Positions 1 to 10,844 of a stretch of 64,000 bases of DNA are shown piece by piece. The position numbers and the translations under genes are program-made. Under the pieces are notes generated by a model. It searched no databases. It saw only the letters and a program-made list of their open reading frames with translations, and was not told where the DNA came from. The DNA is from Adiantum capillus-veneris (taxonomy: Eukaryota; Streptophyta; Polypodiopsida; Polypodiales; Pteridaceae): positions 101,043,587-101,107,586 of the forward strand of contig CM043966.1 of NCBI GenBank assembly GCA_014529385.2. Direction: 5' to 3'. The number at the start of each line of letters is the position of its first letter. Position 1 is the stretch's first letter.

Positions 1-101
1 ACAAAATCTTTCCTTTCCAGCCTGGAAATCCTTGGCCTTGGAAAAAGGAGGAACAGAACACTGGCCAGACGGAAAGCCGTTGACGAGAATATTCATAGCC
101 A
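1..101 (-). pseudogene. Possible copia gag N-terminus, cut by window edge
   Basis: An ATG on the minus strand (99-101) opens a short frame that runs off the left end of the window, giving about 33 residues that begin MAMNILVNGF. It lies about 760 bases downstream, in element direction, of a primer-binding-like site at 860-871, where a gag start would be expected after a long leader. No domain is recognisable in so short a piece. It is called gag only because of its position. Confidence 0.22.
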
Positions 102-1280
102 TATCTAGTTGTGAGAAGACGTATAAGATAAGATCGTAGAATCTGCACACCATATATGGTGAAGGTCGCAATTGAGGATGAGAGAAATATGAGGACTGCG
201 TTTTGCTAATGATAAACGCAAGAAGGATGCTCAAGGAACGTCCAAAGATGTGAGAGACGTCACCCAAAAAAGGCAAGGTAAAGGAGACGTTAATAATAAA
301 AGAGTCCTCAAAATAGAGTGGCATGAGACGCAAAATTGACGGCCACAATACGAATAGAAAAAAGCTAAATCTTATCGAAAAAGTTAACGCCAAAATAAGA
401 AAAACGATCGCGGACGCTTCACGAAGAAGTAGGACGAAGAAAGCTGCGTCAAGCTCAATTGCAATAAAAACAGCATAACTTTCTATTGCGAACTCCGATT
501 GACGCAAACCTAGAACTCAAATCGAAGATCTCGAGGAGACGAACAAGTTTTGGATGAAAGTAACCATTGCACTATGCTCCATCGCGCTTTTCCTGTTTCT
601 CCAAATTTTGAGCAGAAGACCCCCAAAAACTGAGATGAAGTTCAAGGTGTCATCGACAAGAAAACGTAATCAACGATTAGATTGATTAGCAATAAACACC
701 GCGCAAAATACTAATCATATTCTTCTTAACACAAAACAACCACAGTTAACAAGAATCAACGCTCAAAAATAAAATTTGTAGCAATTTTGAATCGTACATG
801 CGAATCGCATACACATATTGTTTTGTCACCATGAATTGAATCGGCGCGTGATCGTTACCGCTCTCATACCATGTTAAGATGTAGAGAGGAAGAGAGAGAG
901 ACGAGACAAGAGACACACCATATACGCTCCCAAAGACTGATTCATATTGAGGACAAGATACAAATATATAGGTGAGACCAAGTTGAGTAGAGTGAGCCAT
1001 ATATAGCTCCAACATGTAGTACCCAAACAGTGAGCCAATACTTACCACCACAAGGACATCATATTCCTCGTGTCACCGAGGTGATGCCCCCGTGGTAAGA
1101 ACTATTCACTAGAACAGCTTGCATACACACTTGAATTGTGTGGGAAGGTACCTTATGACTGCCATGCAATACGACAAAAGGCATGCTACCACACAACACA
1201 TACACACACAAAACACATACCTGGGTTGTGTGGTCAAGTACTCTACTAACATCGTGCATTGCGATGGAGAGTAGCACGCT
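102..1280 (-). mobile_element. Probable copia-type LTR end, PBS and leader
   Basis: Read on the minus strand, an LTR-like end (CATCTTAACA) at 872-881 is followed immediately at 860-871 by TGGTATGAGAGC. This differs by one base from the usual copia PBS for initiator Met tRNA (TGGTATCAGAGC). A TATA-like stretch (CCTATATATTTG) lies about 100 bases upstream of the LTR end, which fits an LTR promoter. The other LTR edge is not found, so the right boundary is a guess. 102-859 looks like non-coding leader. Confidence 0.35.
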
Positions 1281-1333
1281 CCCACATGACCCCTTCTCTC
1301 GCTCTCTCCTCTCAATGTACCTACAAAGAGGTG

Positions 1334-1337
<4 letters not shown>

Positions 1338-1403
<66 letters not shown>
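1338..1403. repeat. (CT)n(CA)n compound microsatellite
   Basis: About 16 CT units run directly into about 17 CA units. Frames read through it on either strand give only low-complexity Ser/Leu/His/Val/Cys peptides and are not genes. Confidence 0.95.
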
Positions 1404-1405
<2 letters not shown>

Positions 1406-1426
1406 GATGGGTCAAAGAATAACACC

Positions 1427-1649
1427 TAGTGGGGCTGATCGGGGCCCTATATACATTATTTTGCAGCCCCGTTGAGCTATTCAATTTTCCCAATGGGCCC
1501 GCAACAAGGAAAATTAAATAGCCTGGCGGGCCCGCAAGAAAACTGAATAGCCCCCGGTGGGCTTTTTGTGGGTTCAAGGTTACTCTTAACCCGCTTGTTT
1601 GTGATCATGTTAAGTGTGATTAAGTAAATGTGTCAATAAGGCCTTATGA
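1427..1649. repeat. GC-rich imperfect repeat, no gene seen
   Basis: The motif GGGCCCGCAA followed by A-rich sequence and (A/G)AATAGCC occurs twice in tandem (about 1495-1530 and 1529-1560). Part of it is inverted against CTATTCAATTTTCC at about 1477. It may be the remnant of a small foldback element. No coding region is supported here. Confidence 0.3.
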
Positions 1650-3151
1650 TCACACAAATGTTTTGGTAATTACATAAATATTAAATCCCTGGAGAAGAGA
1701 GATGAAAAAGTCTTCTTTGTCGATGTAGCTTTGGACATGAAGCCTCAATTTCCCAATCAAGGGAATAACAGAGTATTGTTGTGCCTTGAAAGCTCCATCG
1801 GCAGTTACAGTATCTCCCATGTTGAAATCTTGAATGCCCAAATTAGTGGCCAACTCCTTTGATATGAAGTTGTGAGTAGAGCCAAGGTCAAACAAGATGA
1901 AGTCATCATGCTCCCCTACATTTCTACAAGCATAGGAGAGAGGTGATCCTTTGCAATGAGCATCCTCTTTTGGAGCTTCAATTGTGGAAGTTCTAGGAGT
2001 CTCATTGTGGGCATTTCTCTTGGGGAAACAATGATAGCCATGTCCTTGCTCTCCACACTTAAAACATTTCTGGTCCTTACAAAAAACTTCAAGCTCTTCA
2101 GGAGAGAGTTTATTTTTATCTTTGTAAACTTCCTTCTCCTTGGACCGATTGTTGTTGTTTGTTGTTGGAATTTCCTTGGGAATAGTTTTGGGCATTGTTT
2201 TTACCTTTTGTATCACTTTTGTCTTTCCTTTCCATGGGCTGGCATTCCTTCTAGCCCCTTGTTGTAAATGGATGCGTGAAGAAACCATAGTATTGGTAGA
2301 TTACTTCAGTGGATAGAACCCGGTTGTTGGTAGTTGACATACTCGGCCATCTCTTCACGTAATCCCACACAAAATTTTTGCTTTTGCTTGGGAAGTCTAT
2401 CTTTTGAAAGACAATAGCCTTGAGATGTAAGTCCCAAAACTTGTCAACATTATTGTGGATAGACTTGTTGGAGAGCGGCATCAAACTCCACCATTTGGTA
2501 AGCACTTTGTCCTTTGCATCGCTTTCAAGGAATTGCTTCATGATGGATACTTGTAGAGTTTTCCATGTCTTTGGGGCTTTGTCATTGCCACAAAGGCTAG
2601 CCCACCATTGACGAGCAGATTTTTGGAGTGTATAACTAAATGGTGTAGCTTGGAGGACTCTGTGAAGCCCTCTTCTCCAAAGGCCACAAAAAATTCCTGG
2701 ATGAAGGCCATAATAGGTGAGAAAAGAAATATTCTTTCCTCCCTCTTTGAACTTCATGAGATTATGGGACCTTCGCAATGCAGAACAAGATTTGTGATGT
2801 CCTCTTCTCTTGTATTCACTAGGAGAATAGTTATTTCTCTCATTAGAAGAGGATGAGGGTGAAGAAGAAGGAGAAGATGGTGACCTCTTTCTTTCCTTTT
2901 TCTTCCTTTGTTTCCTCTCTTCCCTTTTGGAATGACAAGAAGAAGGACTATGGGTTGACCATTTCCTCTTGGGAGGAGTTGGCGACAGTCCAGACCATTG
3001 TCTTTGTGGAGCCACATCTTTAGAGGAGCTTAGAGATTCACAAGTTCTTTCTCTTTGTTTGGATTCCTCCTCTCTTATGGGAGAGCGTCTTCTTTTGGGA
3101 GTCTCATTAAGAGGCCTCCTAAGCTCTCTCTCCTCTTGGAGAGGAAGGAAA
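1650..3151 (-). pseudogene. Gypsy-like gag-protease (element F), main part
   Basis: Two minus-strand frames (2251-3015 with upstream extension to 3151, then 1650-2288) make a degraded gag-protease. A basic/Ser-rich N-terminal part is followed by a capsid-like region (SARQWWASL, VIMKQFLESDAKD type). A zinc-knuckle-like CFKCGEQGHGYHC follows, but its last spacing is three residues instead of four. A retropepsin-like segment ends it (FDLGSTHNFIS), with DLG where D-S/T-G is expected. Both changes suggest decay. Copia E interrupts the frame at 3152; the N-terminal piece resumes beyond E at 20886-21034, in frame. No RT follows at the left, so F is truncated there. The family assignment to Ty3/gypsy follows from the gag/protease style. 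Confidence 0.7.
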
Positions 3152-3377
3152 TGTTGGAATTAGGGTTGCAAAGAAACACACACAGCTTGGAGAAGACGAA
3201 GGAAGCTCAAGGCACACAATAGAGAGTGTGTTTCTTAATGTACAATGGAAGATAGATAGCCCTAGAGTGATGGGCATATATACAATGCATGGGGGAAAAA
3301 ACATCCTAAAGAGGGAAAAAATGCCCCGGCGGTCCTAGTGTGTTCACACACATCACTACCACATGTATATGGTAACA
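3152..3377 (-). repeat. E 3' LTR with adjacent polypurine tract
   Basis: This 226-bp LTR pairs with the 5' LTR at 20661-20880. On the minus strand the sequence just upstream, at 3378-3392, reads ACTCTAGTGGGGATT, a polypurine-tract-like plus-strand primer site. The LTR carries TG...CA ends. Confidence 0.9.
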
Positions 3378-3449
3378 AATCCCCACTAGAGTAATGCGGT
3401 GAATGAGAGCTTTCACATGAGTAAAGGGAAGTTCCATTCCCTAAGGACA

Positions 3450-4468
3450 TGACAGTCCACAAAGGGGAGTAAGCCCAAATCTTTGCGGAAAGCTTCGAGC
3501 TTCTTACAAGACAATGCCTTTGTTAAAAGATCTGCAAGGTTTCCCTACGTTGGCACATAAGCCAAGCTGATCTCTCCTATTGAGAGCCTCTCCCCAAAAT
3601 AGTGGTAATGCACCTCAATGTGCTTTGTGCAAGCATAAAAAATTGGGTTCCTCGCAACTGCAAATGCGCTCTGACTGTCAGTGCATATATTGTTGGCAAT
3701 GACCTGTCTAATACCCAAATCAGCCATAAGGCATCTGAGCCATACACACTCAACCGTAGCTGTAAAAGACTTCCCTGTACTCAGCCTTACAACTCGAAGT
3801 GGTCACAGTAGGTTTCTTCTTGCTCAACCATGATATACATGAACTGCCAAACATGAAACAAAAAAAACTTGTGGACACTTGCATGTCAAAACAACCAGCC
3901 CAATCTAAGTCAAAAAAAGCATAGTCTGGCTGCAATGATCCCCCATTGGGATAAAACAAGCCAAGATGTAAAGTGCCACTAAGGTAGAAAAAAATCGTCT
4001 TGACCGCCTACCAATGCTTAGACCCTGGGCTATGCATAAGTCTGCTGACTTGTGAGACTACAAACTGAATATCTGGCCTCGTGTTTCATACATAAATGAG
4101 GCATCCAACAACAGTTTGGTCAAGAGTGGCATCAGCAAGATTACCAGCATCATGAAGACTTAATTTCAAACCTATTTCCATGGGAGTGGCAATAGGTTTG
4201 CAATCTTCAAGTCCAAACTTACATAGCAATGTCTCTATGTAACTTCCTTGACACAAGGCAATACCACCATTAAACTACTTAAACTATATACCCAAGTAAT
4301 GATGCAACACCCCAAATCTTTCATCTTGAAAGTAGCATTCAAATCAGCCTTAAATTCAGCAATATGTCTCTCATTTGGTCCAATGATCAGCAAATCATCG
4401 ACATAAAGAACCACAATGAGAAGTACATCTCCTCACGCTTTACATACAATGTGCTTTCTGTTGGACTG
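3450..4468 (-). pseudogene. E RT end and RNase H, broken
   Basis: This is the C-terminal end of copia E pol on the minus strand. 4310-4468 encodes the RT YVDD neighbourhood in broken frames. 3750-3959 gives the RNase H start (FFDLDWAGCFD, then SSCISWLSKKKPTVTTSSCKAEY). 3545-3727 gives the segment with TDSQSAFAVARNP and TKHIEVHYH, matching the conserved RNase H Asp and the copia C-terminus. Frames are interrupted several times. It continues the reading that stops at 15764, with D lying between. Confidence 0.8.
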
Positions 4469-4472
4469 TTAC

Positions 4473-4734
4473 TGAGGCGGTCTGGGGCGGGCAACAAGAA
4501 GAGCAACCTCTAGACACCCTTCAAGGCTCCCGTGCTGCTCAATGGGGCTGGGGCACAACACAACACAAACCAAAACAACAAACCCATAGCCAAATCCCAA
4601 CTACACAAGGGGCACCACCTAGTTTAAGAGCGAACTAGGACGCAAAAGAGGAGAATCGTTAGAGCAACCCACAAACAAGCAAGGAATTTACACTAACCCT
4701 AACACCAATGGAGCACTCTCACACACTAAAACAC

Positions 4735-4781
<47 letters not shown>

Positions 4782-7157
4782 TGCTCGGGCTTCTTTGAAA
4801 CGTATCGGCAATGATCAAGCAAACACAACTATATATTTAAGAAAGAGAGAGAAAGGGGGAGGGGGTGTTTGTTGCATTAATACCTTCTTACAAATCTGTC
4901 ATGACAAATCAAAGTGAGATTAGTATTTGTTCAACATAGCTTGCGTAAATTTCACCACAACACATCACAAGAAAATCCATCCCAATCACTGTCTTAAGGC
5001 CCGGGGAGTCCTCTCCACCCTGTCGCCCTCTTATAGTATGTGGGATTTATGGCTAGATTGATGACAACACCAGAGACAAGCTATCAAGAACTTAACAAAA
5101 AACACCAAGACAGTTACGCATCATTGTTGTCCATTACTTCACGTTGGAAGGGAGACAAAGTATCCAAGCTTAGTCCAAATCCACCCTCCTTGATTCAGCA
5201 AATGTTGGGCTTACACTAGTAGGAGAAATGATAGATTTCCTACTCTCAATTGAATGATCACTCTCTCTCTTACAATGGCATAGAGTTCCCTTGCTAATCC
5301 CCTATTACAACACATGCACATGCATAAGACAATGAGCTTCCACTCAAGAGCTCCTTCTAGAGAGGTTGAGCTTGGCTTCTCAAGCTATAGCATAGCGCTC
5401 TTTCTTCTCCCCCCTTTTGTGCTAGCTACACCCTCCTTTTATAGCAATTTTGAAGGCTAGGGTTACTCCTCTAACCATGGTTGGGTTAGATTTTCAGCCA
5501 TTTATCTAATTTCTTTTGCTTGGAATTATCAAGAAGTTGGTGGGGAAAGAGAGAGGAGAGAAATGGAGGTGATAGGACTTTTCATAGTGGGTTAGTGTTA
5601 GTAGAGTTAGTATTAATTTACAAATGGAATTGGATATTTACAATGGGAGTATCCATGTAGGATACAAATAAGGAAGAAAAACTCTTAAGAGGTAAGAAAA
5701 GGTGGATTTCTTACAAGGTTGATGCTCCAAGCGTCTTGAGTAGGGCATATTTTGACGCTTGTTGACGGTCCACTAGCTTTGACGGTACATTTTTTCTCCA
5801 CTCTTGACCTTCCTTGAGAGACAAGGTAATTGAAGCTGAGTAATCAACCACCATGATGCTGTCTTTTAAGAGAAGAGGCTGAATTTTGTGGTTTTTTTGA
5901 TAGATATGGGTAAATTAGAGGAGGAAAAATGAGACTAGGTGGTCAATTTTGGAATGGAATTGTGTGTGGGAGGTATGAGTTCACCATGGTTTCTCTTATT
6001 CTTCAAGGTTGAGGAGAAGGTGAGTAGGGTGCACAGAGGAGTGGTGAGAGAGGTGGGGATGATGAGTGGAGAAGTGTGTGTGAAAGAGGAAAATGATAAA
6101 GTGGAAGAGAGAGTGTGGCTGCATAGCTTGGGAAAACTAGGGTCCACTAATAAAATCATAGCTCACAGCTCGTAGCTCAAAAAAATATGAAAACATTTGA
6201 GGCAAAAGTTCAGCCCATGAGCTACAACTTTTGTTTGTATCACCTTTTCAATTTCGAAAAGCAAGTGAACTTTAAAAATTCAGCAAAACCGACCGTTTTT
6301 TTCCACTGCACAAGGTCCTTGTGGGGTCCTTCTTTGGATGATTCTTTTGAATACCTCCAAAAGTGAGCCCTCCATAGTGCATGTATGCATGCCACCTACC
6401 CTTGACCTTATTTGGTAGGTCTATAATTGAAGATATTGTTGAGATTATGATATAAGTGAATAGTACAACTAAGAAAATCAAATATTGAGGGGTCTAAAAA
6501 ATATGTACATGTCAAATATAAATAATATAAGTGGAAAAAAATATAAAGGGGTCAAAAGAAATCTCTCTCATTATGAGGCTACCATAAAAAGATAAATATT
6601 TTTGGTGTTCTAATTTTTTAGAAAAAAAAACAAAATAAATGTAGGAAGGGAAAAATCACAATAGTGAAAAAAATATACACATAAATAAAACTAGTTTTTT
6701 TGGATTTTTGTTGGGGTGGAGTTACACCAAATATAAGAGAAGCTTACATGAAAATATTTCTATATGGAATAAAGAGTATGAAAAATGGTAAGGAAAAATT
6801 GTGGTAATGGTGAGGCAATGTACAGAGCATAAATAGCACACACCTAGGTAGAAATATTTAAATAAATATCAAAATAATTATGAAAAAATCTTTTATCTAG
6901 GCCCTATATACAAAGAAATATTTACATACGCATGGGCCATAATATACTTATATTTTTTATTTTATTTTATTTTTTTGGCTCAACTAGCCCAATGACTAGC
7001 TAATTGAGGGTTTTTTAAGAAGATATGGGAAAAGTCCCGTGACTCACGCACGCCTATGTACAGTGAAATGGTAGGGATAGCCACAGTGTTTGGGTGATTT
7101 TGGTAGGGTGAGGTAACTCACTGTGGCAATTACAAAGAGCCGAAAAAATGGCTATCA
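4473..7157 (-). repeat. D 3' LTR
   Basis: This LTR is about 2,685 bp with TG...CA ends. It contains a (GA)n run at about 4738-4779 and, read on the minus strand, TATAAAAGG at 5435-5443. Short open frames inside it (for example 5935-6175 on both strands) recur unchanged in the other LTR at 14547-14787. That repetition reflects LTR identity, not coding selection. Confidence 0.93.
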
Positions 7158-7172
7158 TTAGCCCTCCCCCTG
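7158..7172 (-). promoter_or_regulatory. D polypurine tract
   Basis: The minus strand reads CAGGGGGAGGGCTAA directly before the LTR start TGATAG. The same GGGGAGGGCTAA|TGAT arrangement precedes the 3' LTRs of elements A (30344-30359) and B, which ties the three families together. Confidence 0.8.
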
Positions 7173-7185
7173 GATGATGGTATAT

Positions 7186-7644
7186 TCATGTACCATCATA
7201 GAGCATCTTTTCCAAAGAGAGTGCTTCAGAGTCCTTGACGAGATTTTTATTGTTTGGCCCCTCACAATTTTGGCTAGAGTTACACTCATGCTTCATGTAA
7301 CAATACTTACATGAGACAGTGGCCTTTTGACAGATCTTTGGTAGATCCTTTGGTAGAAGGCGACTCAAATAGGGCTTCAAGCGATACCCGTTTACTTTCC
7401 TGTAGTGCTCTCTACCATTCAAGTCCATAAGCTGATAGTAACTTGAATTGAAAGCCTTCTTGACTATGTATGGCCCTTGCCATCTTGTTTCAAATTTGGC
7501 ATCAAAACGATTATCGAGTCGATTGTCATACCTTAGCACAAGATCTCCTTCATTGATGCCTTTGTCCTTCAGTTTCTTGTCAAGCTTCTCCTTTGTCTGT
7601 GTGGCTTTCCTGTTATAGCACTCGTATGTGCTTCTCTTTTCCAC
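7186..7644 (-). pseudogene. D integrase C-terminal part, frameshifted from pol
   Basis: This 152-residue frame overlaps the end of the long pol frame by 75 bases and continues it in another phase. It holds the integrase C-terminal region: a charged helix (QTKEKLDKKLKDKGI), then GDLVLRYDNR, KFETRWQGPYIVKKAF and YYQLMDLNG. This SH3-like pattern is typical of gypsy integrase tails (GDLVL...K..pkW.GPy.V). A single-base indel near 7640 would separate it from the integrase core. No chromodomain follows. Confidence 0.75.
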
Positions 7645-10600
7645 TCAAGCTCAGCTAAGGTAAGAAGTCGATCCATCCATGCTTCTTGATCATCTTGTGC
7701 TGATTTGCCATGAAGTCGCATTGTTGGAATGTTTAGCTCAATTGGCTGTAAAGCCTCTTGACCATAAACCAAGTGAAATGGTGTGAACTCCGTGGCTTCC
7801 CTATGTGTAGTTCGATACGCCCACAAGGCACCATCCAAGAAGTCATCCCACAACTTTGTCTTGTTTTTCACCATCTTTCTAATGATGCGTGCAATGACAC
7901 CATTAGCTTTTTCTACCAAACCATTTGATTGGGGATAGTAGGGTGTACTGTGACGATGTAGAATGTGAAGTTCTTCACAGACTTCTGTGAGCAATCCCTT
8001 TCTAAACCCTGGACCATTATCAAAAACAATCTCCAAAGGTGTGCCAAATCTACAACAAATGTGAGTGTAGACAAATTTACTCACTGTCCTCTCATTTACC
8101 TTTGCCACACTTTGTGCTTCCACCCACCTAGTCATATAGTCTACAGCCACTAGAATGTAGAGTTTACCATTTTTTGTCCTAGGCAAAGGACCCATAGCAT
8201 CAATGCCCCACTTTTCAAAGGGTCCATTTGCAAGCACGATTTGCCTTGGACCATAAACCAATCTTCTATTCCCACTTACCTGACAATTGTGACAACTTTT
8301 ACACCAATGTTGGACATCCACATGCAGACTTGGCCAAACATACCCCGCAAGCAAAATCTTCTTCACAGTTAATTCTTGGGCAAAATGACCACCACATGCT
8401 TCTTCATGCAAACCTTTTAGAATGGCTGGAATTTCCTCAATAGTTGGTACTTTTCTGCATACTTGATCCCTCCCTCTTTGATAGAGGGAGCCTTCAAGGA
8501 AGAGATACATGCTTGCCTTCTTCATGAGTCTCTTCTTCTGAGCTTTTGTGAAGTCTGGTGGAAACTCAGCCTCCAAAATGTAGCTAATAATGGGAGTCAA
8601 TGACTCCAATCCCTGGTATCTCGGTTGCTTGACAGTTGCTTCCACCATGATGACCTGCACTTCTTTCTCAACACATGTAACTACTTGCTGTGCAAGTAAA
8701 TCGGCATCTTCATTCTGTTTCCTAGGAATATGATATAGTTGCACTTCTTCAAATTGATTAAACAATCTACGAATGGCATGAACTTTTGTCCGTAAGCTTT
8801 CATTCTTGCATGCCCAAATGCCTAAAATCTGTTTAACAATGAGAAGTGCATCTCCCTTTACCATGAGGCGTTGTATCCCTTGGCCAATGCACATCTTCAA
8901 ACCATGAATTAGTGTGTCGTATTCTGCTTCATTGTTGCTAGCTGAACTTGGTAGATTGAACTTCTCTTTCATGACCACCTCTCCACTTGGGTTGAGCAAC
9001 ACTAGCCCTCCCCCTGCTTTTCCTGTGGCTCGACAAAAAGCTCCATCAAAGAACAAGGTAAAAGCATTAGGAATACTTTTTGGTGGTGGCAATGGTAGGG
9101 TCTTTACTTCAGGCACCTTAATCTCCTTTTCATGCACCCTATAAGTGAGAATCCCTGCCAATTGTGCACGCACACTATCTTCTACCTTGAAAGAGTATTG
9201 AAACTCTTGCAACTCCATAATCCACTTTGAGATCCTAGTACTAAGATTCATTTGAGATGACACCCAAGGGAACAAATTTTCTGCGGTGAGAATTACAAAA
9301 GGTTTTGGGAGCAAGTAGGATCTAAACTTCCTTATCGCAAACATGAGAGAAAGCATCATGAGTTCTGCTTCTGTGTAGTCTCTCTCCAAAGCATTCATGA
9401 CCCTACTAGCAAAGTAGATGGGTCGCATCCTTGTACTGTGGGGATCTTGTTGTAATAAAACTGCACCAATTGTTTCCTTCCCAACACTAGAGCTAACAAA
9501 GAATGTGTACTCCCAACATGGAGGCATGAGTGTTGGTAGCTCTGACAAAATGACTTTAATGTTACAAAAGTACTCTTCAAGCTCATCAGACCATGCAAAT
9601 TCTACTTGTTGTGTCAACTTTTGCAAAGGATGAAGCAACTCCGAAGCTAAGTGAATAAAGAGTGACATATACTTCACTTTTTGAATGAATGATATGACCT
9701 CTTTGAGATTCTTGGGTGAGGGGAGCTCAATAAGAGCCTTTGCCTTTGAAGGATCCACCTCAATGCCTTTATAGGAAACCTTGTGACCAAGCAAGATTAC
9801 TTCATCCTCACCTATATGGCACTTGTCGGGGTTGAGTTGACCTCCCATGTCGTAGAGCTTCTTTAAACCTTCTTCTACCCTTTGTAGATTCAATGATTTT
9901 GAGCTATAAATATAGAAATCATCAATGAACACCCTAATTGACTTTCCAAAGAATGCTTGAAACACCATATTCATGAAACGTTGGAATGTTGCAGGAGCAT
10001 TTGTCAGAACAAATGGCATGACTCTAAAAGCATAACAACCCCAAGGAGTGATAAAGGTTGTTTTCAATTGATCCTCCAATGCAATCCCTATTTGAAAGTA
10101 ACCTGAGTAATCATCGCACACAGTGTACTTCTCATGACCAGCTACCTCATTTAGTATCTCATCCTGGAATGGGAGGGAAAAGTGATCTCTTTTTGTTGCC
10201 TCATTGAGGGGACGGTAATCCACACACACACTCCACTTGCCATTTTTCTTAGGAGTGACAATAACAGGAGAGACCCACTCTGAATTCTCCACTGGATAAA
10301 TGAAACCTGCTGCTAGAAGCTTTCTTACCTCCTTGAGTAGAGCCTGCTCCTTAATGACTCCTAGCCTTCGTAGCTTTTGAGCCTTAGGTGTGGCCTCTGG
10401 TTTCAACTCAATCTTGTGTTGAACAACATCTACTCCACGCACATCGGTGTAGTCTTTAGCAAAAAGCCTCGGAAATTTCCTTAGCACACATTTGAACTCC
10501 TCTCTTTCATCCTTTGTAAGTGTTGTAGACAACATACCTTCTAACATTCCTTCATCTTCCACCTTTTGGTTCTCTTGGGAACCTACCTCTTCCAAACCTC

Positions 10601-10841
10601 GACAAGAGGTCTCTTGGTTGCTTGGCTTAAACCTTACCCCCATGACTTCGATGGAAGACTCCTCTTCAGTAATGCTGCTGCTACTTTCTTCTTCTGAAGT
10701 GCTATCGGTCCAACCTTCTTCCGTCTCACTTTGAGATGATTCTTCATGGAGCTTCTCTTGGCGTTGCTCCTTCATGTCAAAGACAACCTTCTTATGATTG
10801 TCATTCCTGCAAATTAATTTCCCACTCTCCCAATCCTGCAA
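7569..10841 (-). CDS. D pol: RT, two RNase H domains, integrase
   Basis: A 1,090-residue frame copies RNA to DNA and integrates it. An acidic linker (about 1-110) comes first. RT (about 150-330) has CDDYSGYFQ and the catalytic FIDD. A first RNase H (about 430-520) has its TDAS-type Asp replaced (FFVSSSVG). A second, aRNH-like RNase H (about 600-720) keeps FFDGAF, NNEAEY and KGDALL. The integrase HHCC region (HEEACGGH...CKSCHNC) is followed by the D,D,E core (GIDAMGPLP, FDNGPGF, GLVEKAN). The frame is uninterrupted up to the integrase core but loses its natural C-terminus to a frameshift. It follows gag-protease almost without gap, so expression by frameshifting or readthrough is plausible. 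The dual RNase H supports the Tat lineage. Confidence 0.92.
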   Translation of the reverse strand: MQDWESGKLICRNDNHKKVVFDMKEQRQEKLHEESSQSETEEGWTDSTSEEESSSSITEEESSIEVMGVRFKPSNQETSCRGLEEVGSQENQKVEDEGMLEGMLSTTLTKDEREEFKCVLRKFPRLFAKDYTDVRGVDVVQHKIELKPEATPKAQKLRRLGVIKEQALLKEVRKLLAAGFIYPVENSEWVSPVIVTPKKNGKWSVCVDYRPLNEATKRDHFSLPFQDEILNEVAGHEKYTVCDDYSGYFQIGIALEDQLKTTFITPWGCYAFRVMPFVLTNAPATFQRFMNMVFQAFFGKSIRVFIDDFYIYSSKSLNLQRVEEGLKKLYDMGGQLNPDKCHIGEDEVILLGHKVSYKGIEVDPSKAKALIELPSPKNLKEVISFIQKVKYMSLFIHLASELLHPLQKLTQQVEFAWSDELEEYFCNIKVILSELPTLMPPCWEYTFFVSSSVGKETIGAVLLQQDPHSTRMRPIYFASRVMNALERDYTEAELMMLSLMFAIRKFRSYLLPKPFVILTAENLFPWVSSQMNLSTRISKWIMELQEFQYSFKVEDSVRAQLAGILTYRVHEKEIKVPEVKTLPLPPPKSIPNAFTLFFDGAFCRATGKAGGGLVLLNPSGEVVMKEKFNLPSSASNNEAEYDTLIHGLKMCIGQGIQRLMVKGDALLIVKQILGIWACKNESLRTKVHAIRRLFNQFEEVQLYHIPRKQNEDADLLAQQVVTCVEKEVQVIMVEATVKQPRYQGLESLTPIISYILEAEFPPDFTKAQKKRLMKKASMYLFLEGSLYQRGRDQVCRKVPTIEEIPAILKGLHEEACGGHFAQELTVKKILLAGYVWPSLHVDVQHWCKSCHNCQVSGNRRLVYGPRQIVLANGPFEKWGIDAMGPLPRTKNGKLYILVAVDYMTRWVEAQSVAKVNERTVSKFVYTHICCRFGTPLEIVFDNGPGFRKGLLTEVCEELHILHRHSTPYYPQSNGLVEKANGVIARIIRKMVKNKTKLWDDFLDGALWAYRTTHREATEFTPFHLVYGQEALQPIELNIPTMRLHGKSAQDDQEAWMDRLLTLAELEWKREAHTSAITGKPHRQRRSLTRN

Positions 10842-10844
10842 AGC

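Noticed and set aside
860-871. tRNA gene fragments at PBS sites (also 20640, 32304, 13055, 27063)
   Set aside because: The matches are 12-19 bases long and directly adjoin LTR ends; no cloverleaf can be drawn around them.
872-1640. A complete solo copia LTR between 872 and TGTTAAG near 1610
   Set aside because: Both sites start TGTTAAG in the same orientation, so they are not the two ends of one LTR, and no TSD was found.
5935-6175. Frames of 74-78 residues on both strands, repeated exactly at 14547-14787
   Set aside because: They lie in the two LTRs of gypsy D; identity reflects LTR duplication, and antisense overlap plus lack of domains argue against coding.
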